Part shown: positions 8,563 through 17,838 of the stretch, one piece after another
Position numbering within the stretch: the stretch's first letter is position 1
Layout of the letters: the number at the start of each line of letters is the position of its first letter
Origin: Saprospiraceae bacterium
GTDB taxonomy: Bacteria > Bacteroidota > Bacteroidia > Chitinophagales > Saprospiraceae
Direction: 5' to 3'
NCBI GenBank assembly: GCA_020630435.1
Contig: JAHDBJ010000005.1
Location: forward strand, 35,429-93,439
DNA length: 58,011 nt
The notes under the pieces: generated by a model
What the model was told of the DNA's origin: nothing
Database searches by the model: none
What the model saw: only the letters and a program-made list of their open reading frames with translations
Program-made: the position numbers and the translations under genes

Positions 8563-9039
8563 ATGGCAAAAAAACAAGACATAATGATAAGACTTTACAG
8601 ACCATCTGATTACACAAAAGTACTAGAGCTACTCAAATTAAATATACCTGATTTTTTTGCCGTAGAAGAAGAATCCGATTATATAGATTATTTAGAACAT
8701 AAAATTGAAGATTACTTTGTCGTAGAAAACGAAAATAAAATTATCGGTGCTGGTGGTGTTAACTATTTCCCAAAACAGCAAACAGCTAGAATAGCTTGGG
8801 ATATTATTCATCCAGAATGGCAAGGTAAAGGTATTGGCAAAAAACTAACTGAATTTCGTATCAGCCATGTCAATAAAAATCCTTTGTTTAAACTTATCAT
8901 CGTGAGAACATCACAGTTAGCTTATCCTTTTTATGAAAAAATGGGGTTTGATTTGGAAAAAGTTGAAAAAGACTTTTGGTCAGAGGGGCTTGATTTATAT
9001 CAAATGAAAATGATGAATGATAGAACAAAGCCTATTTAG
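8563..9039 (+). CDS. GNAT family N-acetyltransferase
   Basis: A 158-residue acyltransferase of the GNAT fold. The acetyl-CoA-binding motif A is visible as WDIIHPEWQGKGIGKKLTEF (about residues 84-103), with the Q/RxxGxG/A pattern as QGKGIG. Motif B is seen as LAYPFYEKMGFDLEKVEKDF near residues 125-145. The substrate cannot be predicted. Two starts are possible: ATG at 8563 (used here) and ATG at 8584, which begins directly with MIRLYRPSDY, the usual first strand of the fold, and may be the real one. The gene stands alone, divergent from the acetoacetate-CoA ligase gene. Confidence 0.85.
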   Translation: MAKKQDIMIRLYRPSDYTKVLELLKLNIPDFFAVEEESDYIDYLEHKIEDYFVVENENKIIGAGGVNYFPKQQTARIAWDIIHPEWQGKGIGKKLTEFRISHVNKNPLFKLIIVRTSQLAYPFYEKMGFDLEKVEKDFWSEGLDLYQMKMMNDRTKPI

Positions 9040-9178
9040 GAATCACTTATAAAGTATCGTATTACAAGTACAATTTACAATCAATAATCTCTAAAGAATT
9101 TTGATTAAGAATCAACCAATCTATTATTAATTTGCATCTTAATAGAGGTGCTATACTATTCAATTAAATCAAAAGATT

Positions 9179-12100
9179 ATGAAATTTATTTCCTTATATT
9201 TTATTTTATTTTGTACTGTATCGCTACTAGGTCAAAACACGTTTAATTACAATCAACAAAGTCCAGAAAACCTGATATTTCGATTGACCGAAAAGGAGGT
9301 AGAAGAAATTTATACCGAAGGTTTTTCACCTAAAGAACATTATTTTCATACTCCAATTTCTAAAACCGAATTCGATTCTACAGAAGATATTTCAGGCTAT
9401 TTTATTTTTGCAAAAGCAGAAGAAGAAAAAGTAGTTTTTTCCATCAAAGAAGTGAATATATTTAGCCAATTTGAACCTATCATTGTTAATGATGGCAACT
9501 ATTTTTCATTAAAAATATTTGATAAAAATGGGATTTATATTGAAAATGCAACAGTAGAATTAAACGGGGAAAAAGTACCCTTCAAAGAGGGTCGATATAT
9601 TAAAAAATATAGGAAAGAAAATGGTATTTTAAAAATAAAATACAAGGATAAATTTGCCTTTTTGGAAATATACGATTACTTAAAATCTGGTAGCAATACC
9701 CAACATCCTATTCTTAGATTTTTTAAAAACACTTATTATAGAACAATTCGAAAACCTGTAAAATGGGTAAGTGTAAAAGCACAACAACTATGGGGTTTAA
9801 TATCCTATGGTGAATGGGAAAATCCCGAATATTTTGGCTACTATCCTAAAAGAAACAACCAAAAAAGAAATTATAAAGGCTATATCGCTACCAATAAGCC
9901 TATCTATAGACATGGAGACACCTTGAAAGTTAAAATCTATGTTACAGATGGTAAAGGACGTCCTTTGAACAAGGATATAACGCTACGATTTAACCAACAA
10001 TATCCTCAACGAAAAAAGATTCTTCAAGAAACTATTCATCCACAAAAAGCAGGAGCTTATACTAAAGAAATCGTTATCGGTGATAGTATCTCATTGGATA
10101 AAACATATTATCTATCTTTTCTTGATAAAAAGGAAAATACTATCATCCAAAAACAAATCAATATAAAGGACTATGAACTCGACGAAGTGAATTTCTCCCT
10201 TAGCATGAATAAGCAAAATTATCGAGATGAACAAGTAGTCATTAGTGCGTCTGGTAAATATACCAATGGCAGATATATTCCTGATGGAATAGTTCAATTA
10301 TTTGTGACCAAACGCAACTTTTATCCTAGTATACATACACAAGACAAACTCCAAGTCAAAGACACGCTTTGGCAAACAGAAGTCCCCCTTAAATCCAATG
10401 GCAATACCCAAATCATTATCCCTGATTCAATTTTTCCTATTGGAAACTTGAATGCGAAGGTAATTGCCAATTTTTATAATAGTAACAATGAGCTGCATAC
10501 GAAAAAAACATTTTTCAGATTACATAAAACCAGGAAACTTGCTCCTAAAAAAACACCTAAAAAAGAAGGTTTATTCCTAAGGCTTGAAAAGGAGTATATA
10601 ATTGGAGAATATTTCGAAGATGGTAGTCCTATTTCAAGTAAAGGTATATTGTATACTGAATTTGAAAATTTTGAAAAAGAAGAAAACCTTAGCCTACCAT
10701 TCAAAAAAAGAATAAACCCGAACGCTATTAGTTATGATTTACAAAAGAAAAAAGAATTCAAACAACTAGCACTCGATCTACAAAGTGCGATGTTGGGTTT
10801 ACAAGGTACGCTTTCAAAGGATTCACTTTCGATTATCATTGAAAACCCTAGAAAACTCCATGGATTCTATCAACTCTATTCAGGAAAGCAATTTATCGAA
10901 AAAGGTACATTTTCAAAGACTTCTAAAATATTCAAAAAACATCCTAGCAAAAAAGAATATACGCTCTACTGTCAATACATATGGAGAGGAGAAGAACAAC
11001 AGGTTCAAGAAACTTATAAGAAATATAAAAATAAACTCACCTTTACAAGTAACCAACCCTCTAAAGTAAGACCAGGTGAAAAGGTACAAATCAAAGTTAA
11101 GGTAAAAAATAACGATGATCGTCCTATTCAGGGTGTTAATCTAGTTGCAGGTGCGGTCAATCAAAAATTTAAAAATCCTGCTGCGAGTTATCAAACACCG
11201 CAGATTACCTACAAACAAAAGAAAACCAAAACAAATAAAAGAGAATTCAATCGTTCTAGCACAAATCATGGGATCAAACATAAACTTTTAAATAAAGATT
11301 GGTATCAAGATTTTGCCCTAGATAGTCTCTTGTATTATCAACTCCGCTATCCCGAAAAAGGGATGCACCTTGCTTATATCCCTGTGGAAGAACAAGCCTT
11401 AAAAAATCGTGCCTTATTTGCTCCTCATATCATAACCAATGGACAAGAGCAAGAAATTGCATTGATATACATCAATCGTCAACTGGTTTATTATAAAGGA
11501 GCAGACACTAAACAGGCTTTTTGTTTTGATGGTGTAAGTGGCAACTTTAATAAAATACAAGTCCGAACGGCTGACCAATTATATACTTTTGATAGAGTGT
11601 TTTTGAAAGCAGGTCATAAATTGGAGTTTTCACTAGAAACAACACAATTCAAATCACAAATTAAAGGCATCAATCTTCGGGTAAAACCAATGCCTTTAAA
11701 CTATACGCCCCAAGAAGAAGCCTTGATTCGTAAAAGTATTTTAAGGGTGACACTTCCCTACAGAAAAACGGTTTACATCCAACAAAATGACGCTATTTAT
11801 CAATTGGAAGCAAGGTATGGGAATGCGAACTTTCTTGTAGGACCTCTACGAGGAAATACAGCTATTCATTATATTGAAAAAGATGGTTTTAAAAAGACTG
11901 TTCTTTTTGAACATCAATACCGCTATGTTGTTAACAAGAAAAACGACAAATTATATAAAGAGACCTTTCGATTTGACCAGCCCATTAAGCGTAATTTCAG
12001 CTATTCTATTGGTAAATTTCCATTATTAAAAACAGATATAAAGGAATACTCTCTATTTAAAGGTCGACGATTTCCATTTTCAAGAAAATATCGTCAACGT

Positions 12101-15061
12101 TCGGAGGGGAATGGCTCTTTGTTTTTATCCTATAATTTCATCAATCAAAAAGTAAAACCCTTCCTAGCTATTTTAATAGGGAAGGATGGTAAAACGTATT
12201 ATTTTAATAGTAAAAAACAAGAAAGATTTCACAATCTTCCTCCTCAATACTATGATTTATACCTTTTGACAGAACAATATGGATATTATCAAGCGAAAGT
12301 GAATATTAAAGCCAATACCGATACGTATCAAAAAGTAGAATTTAAAAAAGCAACACTCAAAAAAGAAGGGTTTCCCAAAAAACAAGGAGACTTTCTTAGA
12401 AACTATATTAGCAATCTTATTCTTGAAAATTCTTTAGGTTACACTTACGTAGCTCCCAAAAAAGTTGTCCCCGCCCCTTATCAATCACCTAGCAACCAAA
12501 TACGTGAAGCCGATAAAGTGCTACTTTCCAATGATCCTAAGGTTGGAATTTCAGGCGTTGTGACAGACGAATCGGGAGAACCTCTAATTGGGGCAAACAT
12601 CCTAATCAAAGGTACTACTGTAGGGGCGATTACTGATTTCGATGGGCGTTATTTTTTAAATGTTATTCCTGGAGATTATACCTTAGAGATTAGTTATACA
12701 GGGTATGACAGTTACGAAATTCAAATTGGAAACAAAACGAGTATTGACGCTGTGCTAAGTGAAGGAACTATGTTAATGGAAAGTGTTGTGGTTGGATATG
12801 GTACTTCTAAAGCTAAAAAACAAGTTTCTGTAGCACTTCAAGGTAAAGTAGCAGATATACAAATTAGTGGAGCTACAGGAACAGCCAACGAGCTAAAATT
12901 ACGAGGTACAACCAGTCTTACAGGCAATAGCAATTCATTAGTCGTTATTGATGGCGTCATCCAATCTGCTGCGGATTTAGCTCGGTTAGATCCTAGCTCT
13001 GTGCTAACTATAAACGTATTAAAAGGAGCAGAAGCCACAGCCATCTATGGCGCAAAAGGTGCAAATGGTGTAATTGTGATTATCACCCAAAAGGGACAAT
13101 TGTTAAAATCCCTATCAACTATTGAGCAAACCGATATTGACGTGCCTGATGTACAACTACGACAAAACTTCAAGGATTATGCTTATTGGCAACCCAACCT
13201 TATTACAGACCATAAAGGGGAAGCCTATTTTGAAGTAACTTATCCCGACAATTTGACGAGTTGGCATACCTTCTTGATTGGCATGAATCGTAAAAAAGCA
13301 GGCTTTTTACAACAAAGCACTCATGCTTTTAAAGATATTACTGCCCAATTAATATTGCCCCGTTTTTTGCTGAAAGGCGATTCAATTAATATCATGGGAA
13401 AAAGTCAAAACTTTAGTGCTGCTGAAATTTCTATTAATACGATTTTTAAAAACAATGAAAATATCATTTATAAAAATGAGGCACTACTCAATGAATACCT
13501 CACCGAAAACGTCGCCATTACAGCACCAACGACGGATACCCTAACCTTAGAATACAATCTAAGAACTTCAAAATATGGAGATGGAGAACAACGTCAATTA
13601 CCTGTTTTCCCGAAAGGGACACAAACTAAAGAAGGGCATTTCTTTGCATTCCATCAGGACACTACTTTAAACCTGAATTTTGATCCTAGCAAAGGAGAGG
13701 TATATGTTGTTGTTAAAAATAGTATGATTGATTATTTATTAGACAATATTGAGGATTTAAAAAAATATCGATACGGTTGTGTAGAGCAGACCTCTAGTAA
13801 ATTATACGCTCTCCTTTTAGACAAAGAATTGAGTCAAATAATGGGTAAAACCTTCAACGACGAGGAACTGATTCGATTTTGTATCAACCGCCTAGAAAAA
13901 TTCCAAAACGAAGAAGGGTATTGGGGCTGGTGGCAAGGTGGCAAGGTCATTCCATGGATTACATACTATGCACTAGAAGTCCTACAAAAAGCACAATCAA
14001 TGGGATATAAAACGCCAGCCGTTGAAAAGACCCTTGTCTATATCGTTAACAATCTTAGTTCTATAAAATCCAACGAACATCATCTTCATGCTTTATTGAC
14101 CTTAAGTCGAGATCGTTTAGCGAAGGTTTATAAAGAAGAATTAGCACAATATAAGCAAAAGAAACTCAATGTCTATGAACAGTTATTGCTTGCGAATGTC
14201 AAACTCAAAATGAATGAAGCGGTAGATTTGGATAGTTTAAAAAAGATAGCACGCCAAACCTCTAAAGAACAACTTTACTGGGAAAATAATAGTGGATATT
14301 ATTGGCGAAGAAATAATGTTCAAACGACCTTATTAGCCTATTCTATTTTTGAAAAAAATAAAGATGAAGACACGCTTAATAAAATACGATCCTATCTACT
14401 AGGACAGCGAAATAGCAGCGGCTGGCGAAATACGCTAGAGACCGCAAAAGTGCTAGTGACCATACTCCCCCATTTTATGAATAAGCAAGGAAATCTTGAT
14501 TTTAAATCAGGTGTAAATATTAGCACTCAAGAACAAGAATTAAGTCTATCCGAATCGACTACAAAGCCCCTTAAAATCAATCAGCATACCCTGACCTTAA
14601 GCAAGTATGGTAAAGAAACCGTTTACGTTTCTATCTATCAAGACTATTTGGACGAAAACCCAAATAAGGTAGCAAACAACTTTGACATCACCACAAAATT
14701 CGTTCAAAACAAACAAGAGGTGACTCGTTTAAAAACAGCGCAACCTACAAAAATAGTAGCCACCGTCAATGTTAAAAAAGACTCGGAGTTTGTGTTGATT
14801 GATATTCCGATACCTGCGGGCTGTTCGGCGACTGGTCAACAACCAAGATATTCTTTCCATGAAAGTTATCGAGAATATTTTAAGGATAGAGTAGCCATTT
14901 ATAGTGAGAAGCTACGAGCGGGTCGATACGTCTTTGAGGTCGAATTAAAACCTAAATTTGAAGGCAAATTCTCCTTAAATCCCGTTCGAGTAGAAGAGAT
15001 GTATTCTCCTTTGAACTTTGGGCAGAATGGATTGAAGCGCGTGGCGATTGGGGGGCGGTAG
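9179..15061 (+). CDS. Giant alpha-2-macroglobulin-like protein with embedded CarboxypepD_reg and SusC-type plug domains
   Basis: A 1960-residue exported protein; residues 1-18 form a signal peptide ending near LLGQN. An MG2-type macroglobulin domain lies at about 235-330 (GYIATNKPIYRHGDTLKVKI). Further beta-rich macroglobulin-like modules follow to about 1110. A CarboxypepD_reg-like domain (about 1124-1200; GVVTDESGEPLIGANILIKG) and a TonB-receptor plug-like domain (about 1200-1306; SVVVGYGTSKAKK; VLKGAEATAIYGAKGANGVI) are inserted just before the A2M domain (about 1325-1415; VTYPDNLTSWHTFLIGMN). The thioester region keeps the reactive motif YGCVEQTSSKL, with C1534 and Q1537, followed by helical repeats of the complement-component type. 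There is no TonB beta-barrel. Macroglobulins trap proteases, and the plug suggests contact with an outer-membrane or TonB partner, which is inference. It is not in an operon with a penicillin-binding protein as in the E. coli type. Confidence 0.85.
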   Translation: MKFISLYFILFCTVSLLGQNTFNYNQQSPENLIFRLTEKEVEEIYTEGFSPKEHYFHTPISKTEFDSTEDISGYFIFAKAEEEKVVFSIKEVNIFSQFEPIIVNDGNYFSLKIFDKNGIYIENATVELNGEKVPFKEGRYIKKYRKENGILKIKYKDKFAFLEIYDYLKSGSNTQHPILRFFKNTYYRTIRKPVKWVSVKAQQLWGLISYGEWENPEYFGYYPKRNNQKRNYKGYIATNKPIYRHGDTLKVKIYVTDGKGRPLNKDITLRFNQQYPQRKKILQETIHPQKAGAYTKEIVIGDSISLDKTYYLSFLDKKENTIIQKQINIKDYELDEVNFSLSMNKQNYRDEQVVISASGKYTNGRYIPDGIVQLFVTKRNFYPSIHTQDKLQVKDTLWQTEVPLKSNGNTQIIIPDSIFPIGNLNAKVIANFYNSNNELHTKKTFFRLHKTRKLAPKKTPKKEGLFLRLEKEYIIGEYFEDGSPISSKGILYTEFENFEKEENLSLPFKKRINPNAISYDLQKKKEFKQLALDLQSAMLGLQGTLSKDSLSIIIENPRKLHGFYQLYSGKQFIEKGTFSKTSKIFKKHPSKKEYTLYCQYIWRGEEQQVQETYKKYKNKLTFTSNQPSKVRPGEKVQIKVKVKNNDDRPIQGVNLVAGAVNQKFKNPAASYQTPQITYKQKKTKTNKREFNRSSTNHGIKHKLLNKDWYQDFALDSLLYYQLRYPEKGMHLAYIPVEEQALKNRALFAPHIITNGQEQEIALIYINRQLVYYKGADTKQAFCFDGVSGNFNKIQVRTADQLYTFDRVFLKAGHKLEFSLETTQFKSQIKGINLRVKPMPLNYTPQEEALIRKSILRVTLPYRKTVYIQQNDAIYQLEARYGNANFLVGPLRGNTAIHYIEKDGFKKTVLFEHQYRYVVNKKNDKLYKETFRFDQPIKRNFSYSIGKFPLLKTDIKEYSLFKGRRFPFSRKYRQRSEGNGSLFLSYNFINQKVKPFLAILIGKDGKTYYFNSKKQERFHNLPPQYYDLYLLTEQYGYYQAKVNIKANTDTYQKVEFKKATLKKEGFPKKQGDFLRNYISNLILENSLGYTYVAPKKVVPAPYQSPSNQIREADKVLLSNDPKVGISGVVTDESGEPLIGANILIKGTTVGAITDFDGRYFLNVIPGDYTLEISYTGYDSYEIQIGNKTSIDAVLSEGTMLMESVVVGYGTSKAKKQVSVALQGKVADIQISGATGTANELKLRGTTSLTGNSNSLVVIDGVIQSAADLARLDPSSVLTINVLKGAEATAIYGAKGANGVIVIITQKGQLLKSLSTIEQTDIDVPDVQLRQNFKDYAYWQPNLITDHKGEAYFEVTYPDNLTSWHTFLIGMNRKKAGFLQQSTHAFKDITAQLILPRFLLKGDSINIMGKSQNFSAAEISINTIFKNNENIIYKNEALLNEYLTENVAITAPTTDTLTLEYNLRTSKYGDGEQRQLPVFPKGTQTKEGHFFAFHQDTTLNLNFDPSKGEVYVVVKNSMIDYLLDNIEDLKKYRYGCVEQTSSKLYALLLDKELSQIMGKTFNDEELIRFCINRLEKFQNEEGYWGWWQGGKVIPWITYYALEVLQKAQSMGYKTPAVEKTLVYIVNNLSSIKSNEHHLHALLTLSRDRLAKVYKEELAQYKQKKLNVYEQLLLANVKLKMNEAVDLDSLKKIARQTSKEQLYWENNSGYYWRRNNVQTTLLAYSIFEKNKDEDTLNKIRSYLLGQRNSSGWRNTLETAKVLVTILPHFMNKQGNLDFKSGVNISTQEQELSLSESTTKPLKINQHTLTLSKYGKETVYVSIYQDYLDENPNKVANNFDITTKFVQNKQEVTRLKTAQPTKIVATVNVKKDSEFVLIDIPIPAGCSATGQQPRYSFHESYREYFKDRVAIYSEKLRAGRYVFEVELKPKFEGKFSLNPVRVEEMYSPLNFGQNGLKRVAIGGR

Positions 15062-15822
15062 TTGTTTTTTGGCTAAGGCTGTCAATTCTCTAAATCTTTT
15101 TTTGTCAAAAGAAATTTTTTAGGTTAAAAAAATTCAACAGCGGTTAAACAACTCAACTATTGAGTACTTTCTAAATACGAGGAGTAGCGAAAACATGAAC
15201 AAAAACAAAGATATAAATATATAGCGTATTTTAGCAATACCAATCTTAGAGGAGTTATCCAAAACATTATTTTAAAAAACAAAATCCTTGAATCCGTGAG
15301 GGATAATTAATGTTATTCAAATGTTTATTTTTGAGGTTTGTCTTTGTTTCTTCGAATCTTAAAAATCATGGATAGAGGGTTGCTTTGATAAATTATGAGT
15401 ATCTGATAATAATCTAATTGACAAAATTTCATGCTCTCTTTTTCGTTTACGGATCTACGTAAATACTATAGATACCAATACAAATCCTTTATAGTACATC
15501 TGTAAACTCCACAGCTTTAACGGTTGACTTTGTGATTATTCCACCATAATTGTAGTACAAAATGTGCTTTTTTTCGAGTAGAACTGTTAAATAACACAAA
15601 GATAATGAGCGGGAAAGTAGCGTTAAACAAAATATTGTAGTATATTTGAGGTAATATTTCAGAGGACTTCATGTATAGTATGTTATTTTTAAATTTTATA
15701 GATCGAAAATAAGCCCCATTAGTTGTTTCTAATTCAGCTCTTCAATTTCAACCTTCCATTGTTTTTTTAGATTTTGAAAAAGAAATATCGAATCCGTTTT
15801 AATCGAGAAATAGACCTAGATT
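15062..15822. other. Long gene-free AT-rich gap
   Basis: No coding frame of convincing length or composition was found on either strand between the macroglobulin gene and the RRM gene. The stretch is AT-rich and has only very short frames. One odd-centred palindrome, TTGTAGTACAA, lies at 15550-15560. No terminator hairpin with a T-run is evident after the macroglobulin gene. It may hold an unrecognised small RNA or a decayed gene, but nothing in the sequence establishes that. Confidence 0.5.
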
Positions 15823-15830
15823 TAATTTTG
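15823..15830 (+). promoter_or_regulatory. Putative -7 element of the RRM gene promoter
   Basis: TAATTTTG fits the Bacteroidota -7 consensus TAnnTTTG and lies 46 bp upstream of the RRM gene ATG. A T-rich -33 region about 22 bp upstream (near 15797-15800) lacks a perfect TTG. The leader between it and the ATG is very pyrimidine-rich. Confidence 0.45.
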
Positions 15831-15876
15831 CTTTACCTGATTTACTCCCTTTTTTTTACTTTTTAAATTTTTTTTT

Positions 15877-16215
15877 ATGAATATTTTCGTAGCAAAATTA
15901 AACTACGACACACAGGAATCTACTTTACTAGATGCTTTTGAAGAATTTGGTGAGGTAAGTTCTGTGAAAATTATTATGGATAAATTCACAGGTCGTTCCA
16001 AAGGATTTGGTTTCGTTGAAATGCCAAATGATGATGAAGCTCAAAATGCGATCAATGCTCTTAATGATCAAGAGTTTGATGGTAGAACTATCGTAGTAAA
16101 AAAAGCTGAGCCACGAGGTAATAATAACAATCGTGGAGGATTCAACCGTAACAACCGCAACAACAGAGGCGGCGGTGGCGGATACAACAGTGGCGGTTAT
16201 AACAGAAGATACTAG
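15877..16215 (+). CDS. RNA-binding protein with one RRM domain and Gly/Asn/Arg-rich tail
   Basis: A 112-residue protein. The RRM occupies residues 1-80 with RNP2 as NIFVAKLN (residues 2-9) and RNP1 as RSKGFGFVEM (about 43-52), the aromatic residues that stack on RNA bases. The C-terminal 30 residues are low-complexity Gly/Asn/Arg (RGG-like), which adds nonspecific RNA affinity. Proteins of this build are common in Bacteroidota and cyanobacteria, often as post-transcriptional regulators or cold-induced RNA chaperones. The role here is inferred from the family only. It is a single-gene unit: a promoter-like element lies upstream, a long gene-free gap beyond that, and a strong terminator downstream. 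Confidence 0.93.
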   Translation: MNIFVAKLNYDTQESTLLDAFEEFGEVSSVKIIMDKFTGRSKGFGFVEMPNDDEAQNAINALNDQEFDGRTIVVKKAEPRGNNNNRGGFNRNNRNNRGGGGGYNSGGYNRRY

Positions 16216-16257
16216 AAAACTGTTTACGGATATTGATTCAATACAATAATTTTCAAG

Positions 16258-16287
16258 AAGCCTCTACACTATGTAGAGGCTTTTTTA
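16258..16287 (+). terminator. Intrinsic terminator of the RRM gene
   Basis: Perfect 9-bp stem GCCTCTACA (16260-16268) with TGTAGAGGC (16272-16280), a 3-nt loop and six T residues at 16281-16286. Confidence 0.88.
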
Positions 16288-16464
16288 TTAAGCTCATTTT
16301 TAAACCCGTTCTTTTAGTAGATTAATAATCAGAATAAATTTTCTCTAAAGGAACTTTCGAAAAAGTATATAGGTTAGTCAATTGGGTTTAGCCGATGAAA
16401 GTAAATGAATATAACTATAGGAAAGATAAGTTAGTTTTAGATTTAGTTTTTAGTAAAAAAAGAT

Positions 16465-16472
16465 TAACTTTG
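16465..16472 (+). promoter_or_regulatory. -7 element of the rplU-rpmA promoter
   Basis: TAACTTTG matches the Bacteroidota -7 consensus exactly and lies 43 bp upstream of the rplU ATG. The region about 20 bp further upstream is T-rich but has no perfect TTG. It would drive rplU and rpmA together. Confidence 0.6.
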
Positions 16473-16515
16473 CAGCCTGTTTTAAAAATTTAATTCATAA
16501 AACCTTCATAATATT

Positions 16516-16827
16516 ATGTACGCAATCGTTGAGATAGCTGGTCAACAATTTAAAGTTGAGGAAGGGCAAGAGCTTTTCGTCCACCAGCTTGACGCTAAAG
16601 AAGGTGACAGCGTGAGTTTCGATAAGGTATTACTTGTCGATAATGGCGGCACAGTCACCGTTGGTAAACCTACCGTAAAATCAGCTGCTATCAATGCTTC
16701 TGTTATTGAACATTTGAAAGGCGACAAAGTTATCGTTTTTAAAAAGAAACGCCGTAAAGGGTATAAAAAGAAAAACGGTCATCGTCAATCATTTACAAAA
16801 ATCAAAGTAGAAGGCATTGCTTTATAA
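16516..16827 (+). CDS. rplU: 50S ribosomal protein L21
   Basis: A 103-residue protein with the complete L21 fold, which binds 23S rRNA in the large subunit. Signatures are [18 protein letters not shown] at the start and [20 protein letters not shown] near the end (about 75-94), the latter being the L21 RNA-binding signature. The length is the standard, unextended one, and the gene is followed 59 bp later by rpmA in the usual rplU-rpmA order. The extra helix-hairpin-helix domain that I recall on L21 of some Bacteroidota is absent here and is found on L27 instead. Confidence 0.97.
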   Translation: MYAIVEIAGQQFKVEEGQELFVHQLDAKEGDSVSFDKVLLVDNGGTVTVGKPTVKSAAINASVIEHLKGDKVIVFKKKRRKGYKKKNGHRQSFTKIKVEGIAL

Positions 16828-16886
16828 TCTAGTAGCAACAGGTTTATAAAACCTTTATTTGACAAAAATTAAAAATTTTATTAAAA

Positions 16887-17645
16887 ATGGCACATAAGAA
16901 AGGTCAAGGTAGTTCAAACAACGGACGGGACTCTAACAGTAAACGCCTAGGTGTAAAATTATTTGGAGGACAAGTCGTAAAAGCGGGAAATATTATCGTT
17001 CGTCAAAGAGGAACGAAGTTTCATGCTGGTGAAAATACATACCTTGGAAAAGATCATACGATCCATGCAAAAATTGCAGGAACCGTAAAGTTTCATCGAT
17101 CAAGAAAAGATCGTACGTATATTAGTATCATTCCAGAAGGCGGTCTTCCAGAAGTTGTTGCTCCTGTAAAGAAAATAAAGACTAAAAAGGTTAAAATTCA
17201 ACCACCTGTAGAAGAAACAGTTGCTCCTATAGCTGCTGTAGAAGAGGTAATAGAAGAGACACCTGTTGTAGAGGAAGCTCCATTAGCAGCACCTGCACCA
17301 GAACCAAAAGAAGAGCCGAAAGCTGAAGTTGAAAAATCTGCTCCAAAGAAGAAAAAATCTGCAAAATTAGATACACCTCTAGGTAAGATCAAGCAAGATG
17401 ATTTAAAAATCGTTGAAGGCATTGGACCAAAAATTGAAGGTCTTCTGAAAGAAGGTGGTTTTGATACATGGGAAAAATTAGGAAATGCAGAGTTAGAAGC
17501 GCTTCAAGCTATTCTAGATGCTGCAGGACCAAGATACCGCATCCATAACCCTAGCACATGGGCTAGACAAGCTGAAATGGCTGCAAAAGGGGAATGGGAA
17601 GCATTGAAAAAGTGGCAAGATGAATTAGATGGCGGTAAAGAATAG
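16887..17645 (+). CDS. rpmA: 50S ribosomal protein L27 fused to a C-terminal helix-hairpin-helix (H3TH-like) domain
   Basis: A 252-residue protein, about three times the usual L27 length of 85. Residues 1-85 are a normal L27 ([57 protein letters not shown]), whose N-terminal tail reaches the peptidyl-transferase centre. Residues about 86-160 are a low-complexity linker rich in Glu, Pro, Ala, Val and Lys. Residues about 165-252 form a helix-hairpin-helix module ([40 protein letters not shown]), similar to the flap-endonuclease-like H3TH domains that occur as stand-alone or fused proteins in bacteria. The frame is continuous, with no sign of a sequencing join. The second domain could bind rRNA or DNA, but its job on the ribosome is not known. 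Confidence 0.95.
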   Translation: MAHKKGQGSSNNGRDSNSKRLGVKLFGGQVVKAGNIIVRQRGTKFHAGENTYLGKDHTIHAKIAGTVKFHRSRKDRTYISIIPEGGLPEVVAPVKKIKTKKVKIQPPVEETVAPIAAVEEVIEETPVVEEAPLAAPAPEPKEEPKAEVEKSAPKKKKSAKLDTPLGKIKQDDLKIVEGIGPKIEGLLKEGGFDTWEKLGNAELEALQAILDAAGPRYRIHNPSTWARQAEMAAKGEWEALKKWQDELDGGKE

Positions 17646-17675
17646 TATTTACTGACTTGATGATTATAGAATATG

Positions 17676-17709
17676 AGAGCTATCCGATATGAATTGGGTA
17701 GCTTTTTTT
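17676..17709 (+). terminator. Intrinsic terminator of rplU-rpmA
   Basis: Stem AGCTATCC (17678-17685) with GGGTAGCT (17696-17703), one G-T pair, a 10-nt loop and a run of seven T residues ending at 17709. Confidence 0.8.
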
Positions 17710-17779
17710 ATAGGGGCTATCCTAAATTCTTATTTACACACTTTTAGGATACTGTCTTTTTATACTATTTATTGGGCAT

Positions 17780-17813
17780 AAAAAAGGGATTACTTTTAAA
17801 AGCAATCCCTTCT
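17780..17813 (-). terminator. Intrinsic terminator of the M49 peptidase gene
   Basis: Read on the minus strand, a stem of about 11 bp (17801-17812 with 17784-17794, one mismatch) is followed by a T-run, seen as A residues at 17780-17785 on the plus strand. It lies 26 bp after the stop codon of the minus-strand peptidase gene. Confidence 0.8.
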
Positions 17814-17838
17814 CAAAATTCAATTACTCTTCTATAGT

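Noticed and set aside
12838-13044. Minus-strand 68-residue frame inside the macroglobulin gene
   Set aside because: It lies opposite the plug domain and reflects its codon pattern; no gene features of its own.
1288-15061. SusC/SusD polysaccharide-utilisation locus
   Set aside because: Plug and CarboxypepD_reg domains and an ECF sigma factor occur, but there is no TonB receptor barrel, no SusD and no glycan-degrading enzyme.
17198-17422. Minus-strand Ser/Ala-rich frame inside the L27 linker
   Set aside because: It is the reverse of a low-complexity Glu/Pro/Ala/Lys linker and has no independent support.
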